Assembly: GCA_017163975.1 (NCBI GenBank)
Contig: JAFFSR010000227.1
Location: forward strand, 3,224,001-3,288,000
DNA from: Anastatus disparis
Lineage: Eukaryota > Arthropoda > Insecta > Hymenoptera > Eupelmidae
Reading direction: 5' to 3'
DNA length: 64,000 nucleotides
Shown: positions 34,876 through 45,668 of the stretch, one piece after another
Layout: every line of letters begins with the position of its first letter
Position numbering within the stretch: position 1 is the first letter of the stretch
Translations under genes and position numbers: made by a program
Notes under the pieces: model-generated
What the model saw: only the letters and a program-made list of their open reading frames with translations
Told to the model about the DNA's origin: nothing
Databases searched by the model: none

Positions 34876-36659
34876 CTTCTGTAAAATTATTAGAATGCTT
34901 GATATTATTATTTACTATTATAAACATTAAATTTAAAATTGTACAATATTTGCAGTAATGCAAATAGATTTAGATATACTGGAAAAATGAAATCCGGGTA
35001 AATATTTCACTGTAGAGTAGTTGAGGTGAAAATAAATATTCTTAGTTCTTCCGTCTCAATTTAATCTGATTTCAAAAGATTGATATACTGGGCCTCATCA
35101 CTGCTTTCCTCTTAGGATGTGAGCCAATAACTACCAACAAGCTTCTGTACTGATCTATAGTCAGTATAATACTGAAGTTCTCCAGCAAACTGACTCTGTT
35201 CTTTCACTTCAGGGATGATGCCTACTGCCCCTACAGTACCCACATAGGTAGCGCCCCCAAACGATGGATTAAACGAACTTTTGTATAGGGATTGTAAGTA
35301 TTACATTAATTTTTTTTTATCAACTTCGATTGAGAATTTATAAACATGTACATAAATTTAGCTTCTGTTACCATAATGTGCATAAATTTAAGATAAAAAA
35401 TATATTCTATTATCCTGATTATATTCGTTTTATACAATCATTTTGCATTTTATATAATATTATATTTCTATTATGATTTCATTAAAAATTGGAAATTAAG
35501 AATAAATATTCTAAACTTGATTCTAGAAATTATCACAGTAAAAACATTATAATAGATATTTCGTATTAACAGAAATAAAACTTTTTTAAACCATATGTTC
35601 TATTTTTGTAATTTTTAAATAATTTATTTAATTAGTTAATAGCTACATGGCATTGAATTGGGATTGGACAGCTAAAATGAAATTTGAATCGAAAATTATT
35701 TTAAACGCATACAACTTTATTATTTTTTTTTTTCTTTGATAAATTTAATAATAATTTTAATAAGATTAATTAGATTTAATATTGGTTTCAAGGAAAATAG
35801 AAGAGCAGAATTTTTGTTTCTAATTTTCGTTTTGTTACGGAGATATTGTACGCTAATAAGTGAAAACTACCAGTTTAATCCTAAATCTTTAGCCCACAAA
35901 TTAAGATTCTACTAACTCTAACTCACAAACTCCTCTGAGAAATCATGATAAAATAATTAAATTTTTATTTAATAATTTTTTTCAATATTTATTAAAGTGT
36001 TTATGAGTATATATATTGTAACCAAAAATATTACGAATTGACTTGAATAGCAATTAAAAATAAAAAACTAAACTTCATATTTTTTTCTTTCTATCATTAA
36101 AAGTCTACTACGAAGTTTAAAAAAATGAGTTTTTTAATTTATAGTATTATAGTAAAGGGTTCAAAAATTCAAGTTAAAAAAATTAAAATTTTGTATATTT
36201 TGATATAATAAAGTAGAAAAATAGTTAGGCACGTTTTGAGATAGACGAATCAGGCACATTCAAATTTGTGTCCTGAATCAACGGACGTCGCATTTTTTGT
36301 TTTTTATGTAGTCCTCGTAGAACTCAAATTGCTTTCATATCCTTTTTGGTTTAAGTTTATAGCTTTGAAATTAATATGGTGTCAATCAATTTAAAAATAT
36401 TTATTACATAAAAAATTATTCATCTTCAATTAAAAAATTTTTTTGTTCAAATTTAGTATTTAAAAACTTCTCAAAACTTTATTTTAGTATGAATTTTCAA
36501 TAGATTAAAAATACTCTAATATAATTTAATTTATATTTTGTTCCCACTTTTTCGAGAATAAAATAATACTTTATTTATGCCAAAATTTTAGAAGTCGGTT
36601 ATATCTTACTTTCGGCCAGCTTTTCGAGTTAATAAAGTGGCCATTACTCTTGAGATAGG
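34876..36659. other. 5' flank of copy A and AT-rich spacer
   Basis: About 34876-35400 matches the flanks of copies 1 and 2 without the MITE (the empty site lies around CTTTCACTTCAGG, near 35200). The remainder to 36659 is AT-rich and shows no gene or repeat that I can support. Confidence 0.5.
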
Positions 36660-37660
36660 AATAAAAGAATATTCTTTTGTATAAGATTTTCTACTTTAAC
36701 AAGAAACAGTATATTGTTTTGTTGTATTTGCTATGGAGCTTGAAATCAATACAAAATATTTTATTTATAATAAAACAATTTCAACAATTTTAAAATAAAT
36801 TTTGATGGAAAGTTATTTTAGAAAAACATAATTTTATTACCCAACGTTCACAAATAATTTTTATACCTTTTTTAATTATATGTAAAATATAACTGAATTT
36901 CCTTAAATTATAAAATGCACTAAACCTGAAAATCACGTAAGTTAAATTGACTTTTTAGAAACTTATTTTTTTAGTTTTTAATATTTAAAAAACTACTTTA
37001 ACTGAATTTTACAATTTTAAATACATAATCTTAGCTAAAATAACAGACATCAATGTGATGAAATAAAAATATTAGTGTATAATATAAAGTTTAATAATGA
37101 GTTTAATTATTTATTTTTTATAAGTATACTAAAATTTTTTAATTTCAAGAATAAGCGATTAATATACATCAAGTTTCTTTTGAGTTTAATTGAGTGATTA
37201 GAAAATTTCTAAACGTTGCATTGGGTAGAATGAGTCAATTTTATTGTATGTGAGATATGAGAAATGTAAAGTCTAATAACGTTGATAATATTTCCACCTA
37301 CGTTTTTATCGCTTAAATAGTATTATTTCATTGTTAAACAGTATTATTTCCACTGTGAACACATGTTAGTAATACTATTCGATCGAATAATGTATTATTA
37401 TTAATTATCATTTTAAATGATTCTTTTATAAGTTATGATAAAATATCTATTTTTATTGATTTTTCAAATGTTAAAAGTTTATTTAATCAACGTATAATAG
37501 AAATAAATAAAAATTAATAAAATTAAAAATTTTTAAAATCATTAAAACAGCTATTATAAACTTTAGGATTGGATAGTTCAAATATGCAAAAAATTCTGTA
37601 ATTATTCTAGGAGATACTAAGAACCGAAACAACGATTTGCAGTTTAAAAGAAAAAATTAA
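36660..37660. repeat. Old duplicate of the 27.8-31.4 kb region
   Basis: Compact diverged counterpart of blocks I-III at 27770-28105, 29560-29990 and 30835-31380, in the same order and strand. The SINE at 29687 and the 30.1-30.6 kb island are missing here. Both copies end against SINE sequence (31382 and 37664). Confidence 0.65.
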
Positions 37661-37663
37661 ATA

Positions 37664-37828
37664 CGTGGATTCATAATCCTAAGATTTCAAGTTCGAATCC
37701 CGTTCTATGACGACTGGTACAAACACCGCTGTACGTTACATGTGCTTTGTTCACGAACACACTGAAACGACTCCCGTTGCTGATTAGCATTACAAATAGC
37801 ATAAATATAGCGATGTTAGAGAAGAAAT

Positions 37829-37831
<3 letters not shown>
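37664..37831 (+). mobile_element. 5'-truncated SINE copy in unit A
   Basis: Starts in the anticodon arm (GTGGATTCATAATC), lacking box A. It keeps AAGTTCGAATCCCG, ATGTGCTTTGTTCAC and the 3' part. A (TA)n tract follows directly. Confidence 0.8.

Positions 37832-37866
<35 letters not shown>
37832..37866. repeat. (TA)n microsatellite, unit A
   Basis: About 35 bp of alternating TA between two SINEs. The unit B counterpart (52204-52256) is about 18 bp longer. Confidence 0.9.
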
Positions 37867-37870
<4 letters not shown>

Positions 37871-37910
37871 GATAAAATAGTGGGAACATGAAATACAAAT
37901 ATGATTTTTT

Positions 37911-38088
37911 GTTTTTTATTATTTAACGTCGCTGTATTTCATTACGATGCTAATTAACGACGGAGGTCGTCAGTGTGTTTGTGAACAAAGCATGTGATGC
38001 TTGTATGAATCGGCCGAGTGCGGGATTTGAACTCAGGACTGTGAGATTACGAATCCATCGCTCTACCGATTGAGTTACTGACGATCTC
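37911..38088 (-). mobile_element. Reverse SINE facing the truncated SINE, unit A
   Basis: ATTTAACGTCGCTG tail, GTGTTTGTGAACAAAGCA body and head ending GAGTTACTGACGATCT. With 37664-37831 it makes an inverted SINE pair separated by only about 80 bp. Confidence 0.85.
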
Positions 38089-38706
38089 TAAATTTACAAA
38101 TTTTCCTTTTTATTAAAAATTTAAAAATATTTGATTTTTCCTCGTTTAAATAAACATGAAAATTATATACGAATAAATTGTCATATTACGGTATCAATTG
38201 TATAATATAAATAAAATAAATTTTAAAAAGTGGAAAAAAGTATTAATCAATTGAAAGTCATGTTCATTTAATCGAAATTAGATTTAATAAACTAATTGTA
38301 TGAATGTTATTAAAAATATTAACTTGCATATGCATCAGTAAATGTCAATTTATTGATTCTTAAAAATATAAATGGAAAATCTAAAATCTTAGATTTTAAT
38401 TTTCTATCATGTTTTTCTTTTGATTTTTAGCAAAACAAAATAAAATAAAAATTTATTACTTTTATAATAAAAGATATCTAAAACTTATCGATTAATAAAA
38501 AAGTAGACAAAATCGAAAAATATAATACATACAACATTTTTTTAAGTTCATCATTATTATTACTAACATTTAATTTAAAATATTAATTATTTTAACATAA
38601 TGAACTTGATCGATTTTTTTTTACATTACCGATTTTTAATAATTTAAAAGCTCTCACACTTAATCGTTCTAGAATAAAAAAAATTCTACATGCAAAAATA
38701 TCAATA
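38089..38706. other. AT-rich spacer between SINEs, unit A
   Basis: No feature supported. Confidence 0.4.
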
Positions 38707-38911
38707 TTTTTTTTTTTTTTTTATTTAACGTCGCTCTATTTATGCTATCATTTGATGCTAATTAGCGACGGAGATCATCAGTGTGTTTGTGAACAAAGCA
38801 CATGTAACGTACAGTGGTACTTGTATCATTCGGTCACCGAGAGCGGGATTCGAACTCGGAACCTCGAGATTACGAATCCCTCACTCTACCGACTGAGCCA
38901 CTGACGATCTT
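38707..38911 (-). mobile_element. Reverse SINE upstream of the UGGT copy, unit A
   Basis: Poly-T, then TTATTTAACGTCGCTC, GTGTTTGTGAACAAAGCACA, ACCGAGAGCGGGATTCGAAC and head end GAGCCACTGACGATCT. It lies about 600 bp before the UGGT start codon and partly encodes the 108-codon shadow ORF seen there. Confidence 0.85.
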
Positions 38912-38997
38912 ATTAAATATCAATATTAGAAATGACACGTTTAAGAAATGCAAAAATAAAATTCTGGTGAAATGTATACACGAGTTATATACATTTT

Positions 38998-39212
38998 TGA
39001 CGTCGACGTATATACCAGTAGTAATATTCTTATTCAAAACAGACAGTGAGAGTCGCATATATGCATCGCGGGAGATCCCCAAAAGAATCGAAAAAAACAA
39101 ATATGGCGGTTCAAATATAAGTTTACATTCTGCCGCATGATTAAGTGTATATACGTCGCTGTTTTATTCGATTACAGTTGTTGCGGCAAGGCACGTGCAC
39201 TGCATGGATTGG
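38998..39212 (+). promoter_or_regulatory. Candidate promoter and leader of the UGGT copy with ER-stress-like motifs, unit A
   Basis: TGACGTCG (38998-39005, CRE/UPRE-like) is followed by a TATA-like TATATACC near 39009. Further on, CGTGC-N9-ATTGG (39194-39212) is the reverse complement of the ER stress element CCAAT-N9-CCACG with one mismatch. It overlaps a CACGTG E-box (39192-39197). UGGT is a known target of the unfolded protein response in other animals, so the motifs fit. That they function here is an inference. Confidence 0.35.
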
Positions 39213-39285
39213 TTGAAAATTGATAATAATTATTTATTAAAAAAAAAATCATTAAAGGGCTTTTTGTTAAACGGAAAATCCAAAG

Positions 39286-39510
39286 GTACGTTTAGTAATA
39301 GCGTCACTGACGCCGAATCATGTTTTTAAGGTTAAGATAATAATATAGTTTTAAATTTTTATTGATTTTTTTTTTATGCAAGTGTTGTGTTTTGTATTTT
39401 TAGACACTGTCAAACATTTATAATATACAATTTTTATAGATTTTTTTAGGATAAAAATTAAATATTTATTGAATGCAGTTTTGCTAATTGTAACTGTAAT
39501 CACTTTACAG
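39286..39510 (+). other. Probable 5'-UTR intron of the UGGT copy, unit A
   Basis: Strong donor AAAG/GTACGT at 39286 and acceptor CACTTTACAG ending at 39510, immediately before the ATG at 39511. Confidence 0.55.
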
Positions 39511-42500
39511 ATGTGGATTTTCATGTTATTATGCCCTCTACTTATAAATGTTGGTTCAGCTTTGTCTGAGAAAAAAGCTCATAAATATGTAAGCACATTG
39601 ATCCATGCCAAATGGAAAGATACACCATTAGTACTTGAAGTAGCAGAATATTTAAACGATGAAAATCCAAACTACTTTTGGAGGTTTGTCGATGAAGTTT
39701 CTAGCAGATCATCTGACTTTGAAAAAGTGGTATGCCTATTTTTAAAGTTATTTTTTATCTGTGTATGAATAAATTAAGTTAATTTAAAATAGCCATTAAA
39801 AATCATTTGATTGGTCAGCAATTGATTTGTCATTTAATAAGTAAATTAATGTACAGTTATAAGTATGTTTAATTAATATAAATTTTAAATAGTTATAAAA
39901 GTAGACTAAATTGAAATAATTCGTATTATTTTGTTTACTTTAAATCAAGTTATTTTAATAATCTAAGTTAAACAAGTTTGTGAAATTGGTATTTGTTACA
40001 GTGTTATGCAAAGTTATCTAAATTTTTACTACAATTTTGTACAAATAATTAATAGTGTTTAATTCTTTCTTTTTCAGCGAAATCGAAAAATCATTATGAC
40101 CTAGTAATTTCTGTAGCAGAAAAATTTCTTAGTCCAGCTGAGATAGCTGTAATGAAACTAGGTCTTTCATTATGTATTTATTCAGCTCGAGTGGAGATGT
40201 TCTCTCAGATGGCTGAGAATAAAGAGATCTCAGACTTGAATTGTAATAATTTCATTGATGTTGGTGGAAAATATACATGTTCTTTAGAAGAACTGGAACA
40301 ACTTATGAATCAAGTTAATATAAATTTTTATATTATGTAAAAATTTGATAAAAATTTAATTTATATTAACCTTAATTTATTTTTAGGATGATTTAACGCA
40401 AATAGATGCATATAGTATAGACCATTTTTATCTTGGCAAACAACAAACAAATAAAACATTGGTTTTATATGGACAAATGGGCACAGATGGTTTTTCAGCG
40501 TTGCACTATAAATTAAAGTCTATTGTTGAAACTGAAAAAATAAATTACATTCTTAGACATTATATTAAAGTAAGTCATTAATATGATTATCAGGAATTGT
40601 TTGCATGTATAAAATAATTTTTTAATAACCAATGTTTTAATATTAGGAAAGACCTGACAGAAGACTAAGACTTTCCGGTTATGGTGTAGAATTACAAATG
40701 AAGTCCACTGAATATAAAGCAACAGATGATTCAGACATCACAGATAATGAACAGCGTGATGATGACGATACTGATGAGGAAACTGATGAAATAGATGGAA
40801 TCAATTTTTCAGTTTTAAAGTAAATAATTTATTCAAATTATTATAATTTTCGTAACAATTAAATAATACTTATAAAAATTATTTTAGAAAATTGTATCCT
40901 GATGAACACCAAAAATTGGAAGCCATGCAAACATATCTTTTGGAAAATAGTCATGAAATTGGAGCTTTAAAAGTTTGGCAATTCCAAGAACTAAGTCATC
41001 AAGCTGCTGAAAGAATAATGAATTCTCCAGCTAATGAGGCACTTAATGTGTTAACTGACATATCTCAAAACTTTCCAATGCAGGTAAACTAAATTTATTT
41101 TACAGTTTATCTTAAATATTATCACATAATAATAGTTTATATTAAAAATTTTAATTTTATAAAATATAGGCAAAATCATTAATTAAAACAAAAGTTAATG
41201 ATGACATGAAAAAGGAAATGAAACTCAATCAAGAAATATTTTCTGCTAGTTTAAATATTCAACCAACAGATATAACTTTATTTGTTAATGGACTTTTCTT
41301 TGATTTAGAAGCTATTGATATATTAACTCTTTTGGAATCTTTACGTTCTGAACTTAGAGTTATGGAATCATTTTATAAAATAGGTAAAATTTAAAATAAT
41401 TTAAATTACAGATAAAATCTTGATTTTATGTACATTTAAAATTTATAATTTATTTATATTAGGATTCAGTAGCAAAAAGATGAGTAAGCTATTAGCATTA
41501 GACTTATCAAATAGCGTAGATCAAGACTTTGCAATTGATATACGCGATTCAGCTATTATTTGGGCAAATGACATTGAACATGATTATTGGTATAATCGTT
41601 GGTCACCATCTTTGACTGAATTATTACGTCCTACATTTCCTGGTATGCTACGTAATGTTCGTCGTAATCTTTACAACCTGGTAAATTGATCATCAAATAC
41701 TTTTAATTCAATATTCTTATGCTCTTTATTAAAATGAATTTTTTAAATTCATTTTAGGTCATTGTAATAGATCCATTGAGTGAAGAATCTGCTCCTTTAA
41801 TAACTTTAGCGGAATCTCTTTATGCCCATTCTGCTCCATTAAGAATAGGTTTTGTATTCCTCACAAACTTCAATGTAACGGAGACTGGATCATCAAATCC
41901 AAGCATTGCAGTTAATAATGCATATCATTATTTAACGGAAAGAAAAAGTCCAAAGGAAGCCATGCGTTTCTTATCAAATGTTAGTATTATAAATCAAATA
42001 ACATAAATGTATCTTAAGTAAATTAAAATAATTAATAATTTAATAAATTACAGTTAGGTAATTACATAGGACCTAATGGATTAGATGTGAATGATATCGA
42101 AAGAGCCTTAAAAACAATAGATTCTAGTGCAAATATAAATTACATTTTTGGAGAGGAATCAGAATATGATGTAGGTCGTCATCTTGCTAGTGATTTTATT
42201 AAAAGAACTGATTTCAAAAAGTTCCCTCAAGCTCTATTGAATGGTATTCCATTACCTTCTAATCAATTAAATGCTGAATCTTTTGAAGAAGCTGTTTTAT
42301 CTACAATAATGTCCCAAACTCCAATGCTTCAAAAGGCAGTTTATCGAACTTTTTGATGATGAATATGGTAAGATTTAAATTAACTAATAATAAATTTATT
42401 TTTAAATATATTTTATTAAACTCTAATTACTATTATATTATTGTTAGAAAAAAGTGACATATCTGATGATATGATTATAAAGATCGCGTCTTTATTAGTC

Positions 42501-43032
42501 CCCAGACCACAAACTAGAAGCCGGTTTGATGTTCCTATCCATGGTGATGAACATAAGTATGTAGACTAAATAGAAATCTAAATCTTTGTTTTATATATAC
42601 TTATGATTTTTTTAAAAATATTCTTTTGTATTTTTGAATTCTAGTGCTATAAAAATTCCTGCAACAAATTTAGATGCTGCAGCTTTCAGTTTCATTGCTA
42701 TAGTTGATCCAGTTTCTCGTGGTGCTCAGAAATTTGGACCAATTCTTTAAATTGTGATATCAAAGTTTTCTTAAATTGTGTATATAAAAATAGCGATATG
42801 CCAGTTAAAAGGTAAATATACAGATTTTTAATTTTAATTGAGAAATTCCAATTTAATTACTACAATTTTTATAAAATAAATAAATTATTTTGCACCAAGA
42901 GGATTGCAGATTACTTTAGGAACTGTAAAACAACCTGTAATGGTTGATACAATAGTCATGGCAAACTTAGGCTACTTTCAATTCGAAGCTAATCCTGGTG
43001 AATGGTTGTTAAGATTGTGTCAAGGAAGATAA
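39511..43032 (+). pseudogene. Uggt: UDP-glucose:glycoprotein glucosyltransferase copy without catalytic domain, unit A
   Basis: UGGT is the ER folding sensor that re-glucosylates misfolded N-glycoproteins. Exons: 39511-39729, 40078-40313, 40387-40569, 40647-40819, 40888-41083, 41170-41383, 41463-41680, 41758-41979, and 42054 to a stop near 42356, all with GT-AG borders. Exon 1 gives a signal peptide (MWIFMLLCPLLINVGSALS). The N-terminal thioredoxin-like domains follow with family words (GYGVELQMKSTEYKA, LKVWQFQELS, ELLRPTFPGMLRNVRRNLYN, PLRIGFVFLTNF). The frame ends at AVYRTF. Decayed pieces continue: 42450-42560, 42645-42830 (split between GPIL and VFLNC, with material missing) and 42899-43032 (MVDTIVMANLGYFQFEANPG). 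About 200 residues after AVYRTF and the whole C-terminal GT24 domain are absent. Exon 1 has five A before its donor where unit B has six, breaking the A frame. Confidence 0.85.
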
Positions 43033-43055
43033 TTTGAAATTTATGATACTACAAG

Positions 43056-43186
43056 TGTGCTTTAAATCAAGTTATTTTCATAATTCAAGTTTAAAAATAA
43101 ATAAAATCAGCAGTTATCTAAAATGTTCTCTCAGATAGCTGAGACTAAAGAAATATCAGATTTTAAATGTAATAATTTTGATTTGT
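43056..43186 (+). pseudogene. Second, degenerate fragment of UGGT intron 1 and exon 2, unit A
   Basis: ATGTTCTCTCAGATAGCTGA at 43123 repeats exon 2 (40197 onward, ATGTTCTCTCAGATGGCTGA), with scattered substitutions to about 43185. The preceding 60 bp resemble the end of intron 1 (CTTTAAATCAAGTTATTTT, AGTTATCTAAA). This is a remnant of an earlier internal tandem copy of the UGGT gene, with everything between deleted. Confidence 0.8.
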
Positions 43187-43414
43187 TTATTAATAACAAT
43201 TTGATTATGTTTAAAAATCTTTATTGTATTACATTCTATTATTTAAATTAATATTTTACAATTAAATAAATAAAAATTCTCATTTTGTATCAATTTGTAA
43301 AAATCGCTCTTACACAATCATAAAAAAAAATATAAACAAATACACCTTTTTATATTACTAAACAATTATTGAATAAATAAAACATTTTAATACATTGACA
43401 GAAGTCTTAAAATT
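43187..43414. other. AT-rich spacer between UGGT remnant and zinc-finger exon
   Basis: No gene. It contains AATAAA words on both strands that could serve 3' ends of the convergent genes. Confidence 0.4.
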
Positions 43415-43871
43415 TCAGTTCATTTTAATTTTTTTTTTGTTATGTTTTCGTAAGTGTACTATCATTTTACTCTTAGCATCACATCTAAAATTGCAATGCT
43501 CGCAATTAATATATTTTCCTTTATCCAAATGTACTTTATAAAAATGTTGCTGTAATTGAAATTTTTGTTTGTATTTTTTATCACAAATTCCACAAATCGC
43601 ATAATCTTCTATTTTGATTACGGTGTGCTTTACTAACTCGTGCCGTTTGAGGGTTTGTAAATCATTCGTAGTAAAATGACATGTCTCCATCTGACAGAAT
43701 AGATTTTTAGGTTTGCCACATCTTTTCTTATGGCGTTTTAACGCGATTCCGCTATTAAAAATCCTATTACATTTATCGCATTTTTTTTCTTCTAAAATCA
43801 CTTTTCTATGTATTCGTTCATGCAATTTTAGGCCCTTAGCCGTTTTAAAAGATTTAATACACTCATTGCAT
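43415..43871 (-). CDS. C2H2 zinc-finger protein, terminal exon, unit A
   Basis: Open from a probable acceptor (TTTTCGTTTTCAG, ending at 43872) to a stop at 43415. Five zinc-finger modules in order: CNECIKSF...HERIH (before the first internal start), CDKCNRIF...HKKRC (last ligand Cys), CQMETCHF...HELVKH, CGICDKKY...HFYKVH and CEHCNFRC...HLRKH. Such arrays bind DNA or RNA; the target is unknown. The last linkers are not the TGEKP type, so this is not a typical KRAB-like array. The Lys-rich tail (NKKKIKMN) differs from unit B (NKKKLK) because of one extra T in a T-run. No matching first exon was proved. It is convergent with the UGGT copy. Confidence 0.8.
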
Positions 43872-44960
43872 CTGAAAACGAAAACTAATTTTCTTTTATT
43901 AAATAATATTATATTATATGAATTTTGAAGTGCACTTTTTAACGCACTGATATATATGTCTTTATTATTTTAAGTTTTACCTCTTGCATTTTCACTCATC
44001 GTCGATATTTATATTTTTAAAAATTATTGTAAGAGTTAACGTATTTAATTGATTATAAAAAAGATTTTTAATTATATAAAATAAGAAAAGCTGATAAAAT
44101 TTTGTACTGATACGTTACATATACCCAATTATAGTTGTGTTTATAATCTCAACTGTAAAGAAAACTTTTTCTTAAATATTTGTAAATAAACCCAGCAACG
44201 TCATATACTTTATGCGGGAAATTTAATTTAATTTCATTTAATTTGAAATGTATAACAAAAATTTGTTCACAACACTTTTTATCTCGCTTTTTATACATAT
44301 AATATATCCTATTTTATTAATTGTAACATTTTAGCCTGAATATAAATGTCTTTGGTATGTAAATAATACGAATAAAAAAAAATAAACGTACAAAATATTT
44401 ACGAAAAGCTCTTAAACTCATTTGAACTTTTTCAATAACAATGCAAATTCTTTTTTTTCTTTTTTAGACAGATTAATTACAAAAAATGCTATATAATATT
44501 TCTCATCAAATAGCCATGTGTTCGACTTATCAAAATAAAGAGAAAAAGATAAAGACACACTACTAGCTTTTGTTCAATTGAATCTTGTCTTAGCATTGGG
44601 ATTTCCCACATCTATATTCTATAAGAAAAAAAAGAAAGAAAAAATAAAATAAAGAAAATTTTTTCTCTGACTGAATAATAGTATCTTATTTCTTTTAACG
44701 TTTGTATCGTTGGACTTGAATTTAGGTCAATTAAGTACACAACGATATTTTGGTTGTATGTCCATAAGTTAGCTTTTTCCTTCTTTAAAAATAAAATTTA
44801 ACACATGATTTTATAGACGAAATTAGAGCATATTTATTTTGGGTATAACTATTCTTTATATTGTTCTCACTTATATTATGAATATGAAAAAGAGATATAA
44901 GCATAAATTTATTTATCCATGAGGTTAGACCTTGAATAGCTCAAAAAAATTTAACTTCAG
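43872..44960. other. AT-rich spacer upstream of the zinc-finger exon, unit A
   Basis: Probably intron or 5' flank of the zinc-finger gene. A short ATG stretch on the minus strand (about 43982-44000, encoding MSENAR, followed by GTAAAAC) resembles a first exon, but its phase does not fit the acceptor at 43872. Nothing else supported. Confidence 0.35.
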
Positions 44961-45228
44961 CGGCCTCCATGTTAGCAGCATGATTTTGGATAACAACATT
45001 CTGCCTATCAAGGAGCTCAGTAAGCCATTTCGTCGCTGCTACAACTTCGATCGCACGAATTCAAGAATCAAAACAGTTTTTAAAACAGGAGGAGCCAACT
45101 TACTCTATGCGTCGAGGAACGGTGGAGGAGTGGGAGTCGACAATGAACGACATTGCCTTGACAACAGTTTGAAAAACGAAGAAATGGGCGAGACTGCTCG
45201 CTCAGACAAGTCCGGATTGGGGCACTGA
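44961..45228 (+). CDS. Orphan exon-like ORF, unit A
   Basis: A block far less AT-rich than its surroundings. An acceptor (AATTTAACTTCAG) ends at 44960. One frame then stays open for 88 codons to TGA (SSMILDNNILPIKELSKPF at the start, SDKSGLGH at the end), and AATAAA follows at about 45350. I do not recognise the product. It has no membrane segment and a Gly/Val-rich patch near residue 65. It may be the last exon of a gene or retrogene whose other exons are absent, or a non-coding transcript end. Its perfect repeat in unit B reflects the recent duplication and is not evidence of selection. Confidence 0.3.
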
Positions 45229-45437
45229 GACAATGGTAACGTCGAAAACGCTGACCAAATGTGATCGGATCGGTAGCCTATTTAGAAAGAGACGGAGCAT
45301 TAACTTCTCATTGAACTGAGTTCTTTATGCAGTCGCTGCAGATAATCGACAATAAAGAAACAAACCACTTGTTTGGATGTATGGGAATCATTATGATGTT
45401 TAGCGCAAATTCAATTAATTTTAAATGTCAAAAAGTA

Positions 45438-45668
45438 CAATTCGTCGAATGAGAGGAATAATGCAATAATTCGGCTTTGCGCGTAAAAACGTAATAACTT
45501 AAATGCTTTTTTTTCTTAGATGTTTATGTTTAGAACCGCAGTTAATTTTTCACATTTTTAAAGCGGATTTCAACTTAAATATCTAAGAAAAAAAGAAGCA
45601 GCTGAGCTATTAAATTCTTATACTCGCTAAGCCGTATTGTTACGTAATTCCTCTCGCCCGGCGAATTA
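45438..45668. repeat. Foldback element of about 230 bp, unit A
   Basis: Imperfect inverted arms of about 100 bp. The left starts AATTCGTCGAATGAGAGGAA and passes through ATTCGGCTTTGCG and TTTTTTCTTAGAT. The right mirrors it through ATCTAAGAAAAAAAG, CGCTAAGCCGTATTG and ATTCCTCTCGCCCGGCGAATT. Loop near 45543-45564. Could be a MITE or a structured transcript. Confidence 0.7.

Noticed and set aside
38814..39140. 108-codon ORF, and 136 codons in unit B (53196-53606)
   Set aside because: It starts inside a reverse SINE and runs into the UGGT leader. Its length changes with a one-base difference between units.
43976..44000. First coding exon (MSENAR) of the zinc-finger gene
   Set aside because: ATG and a GTAAAAC donor are present, but the leftover phase does not match the acceptor at 43872, so I did not join them.
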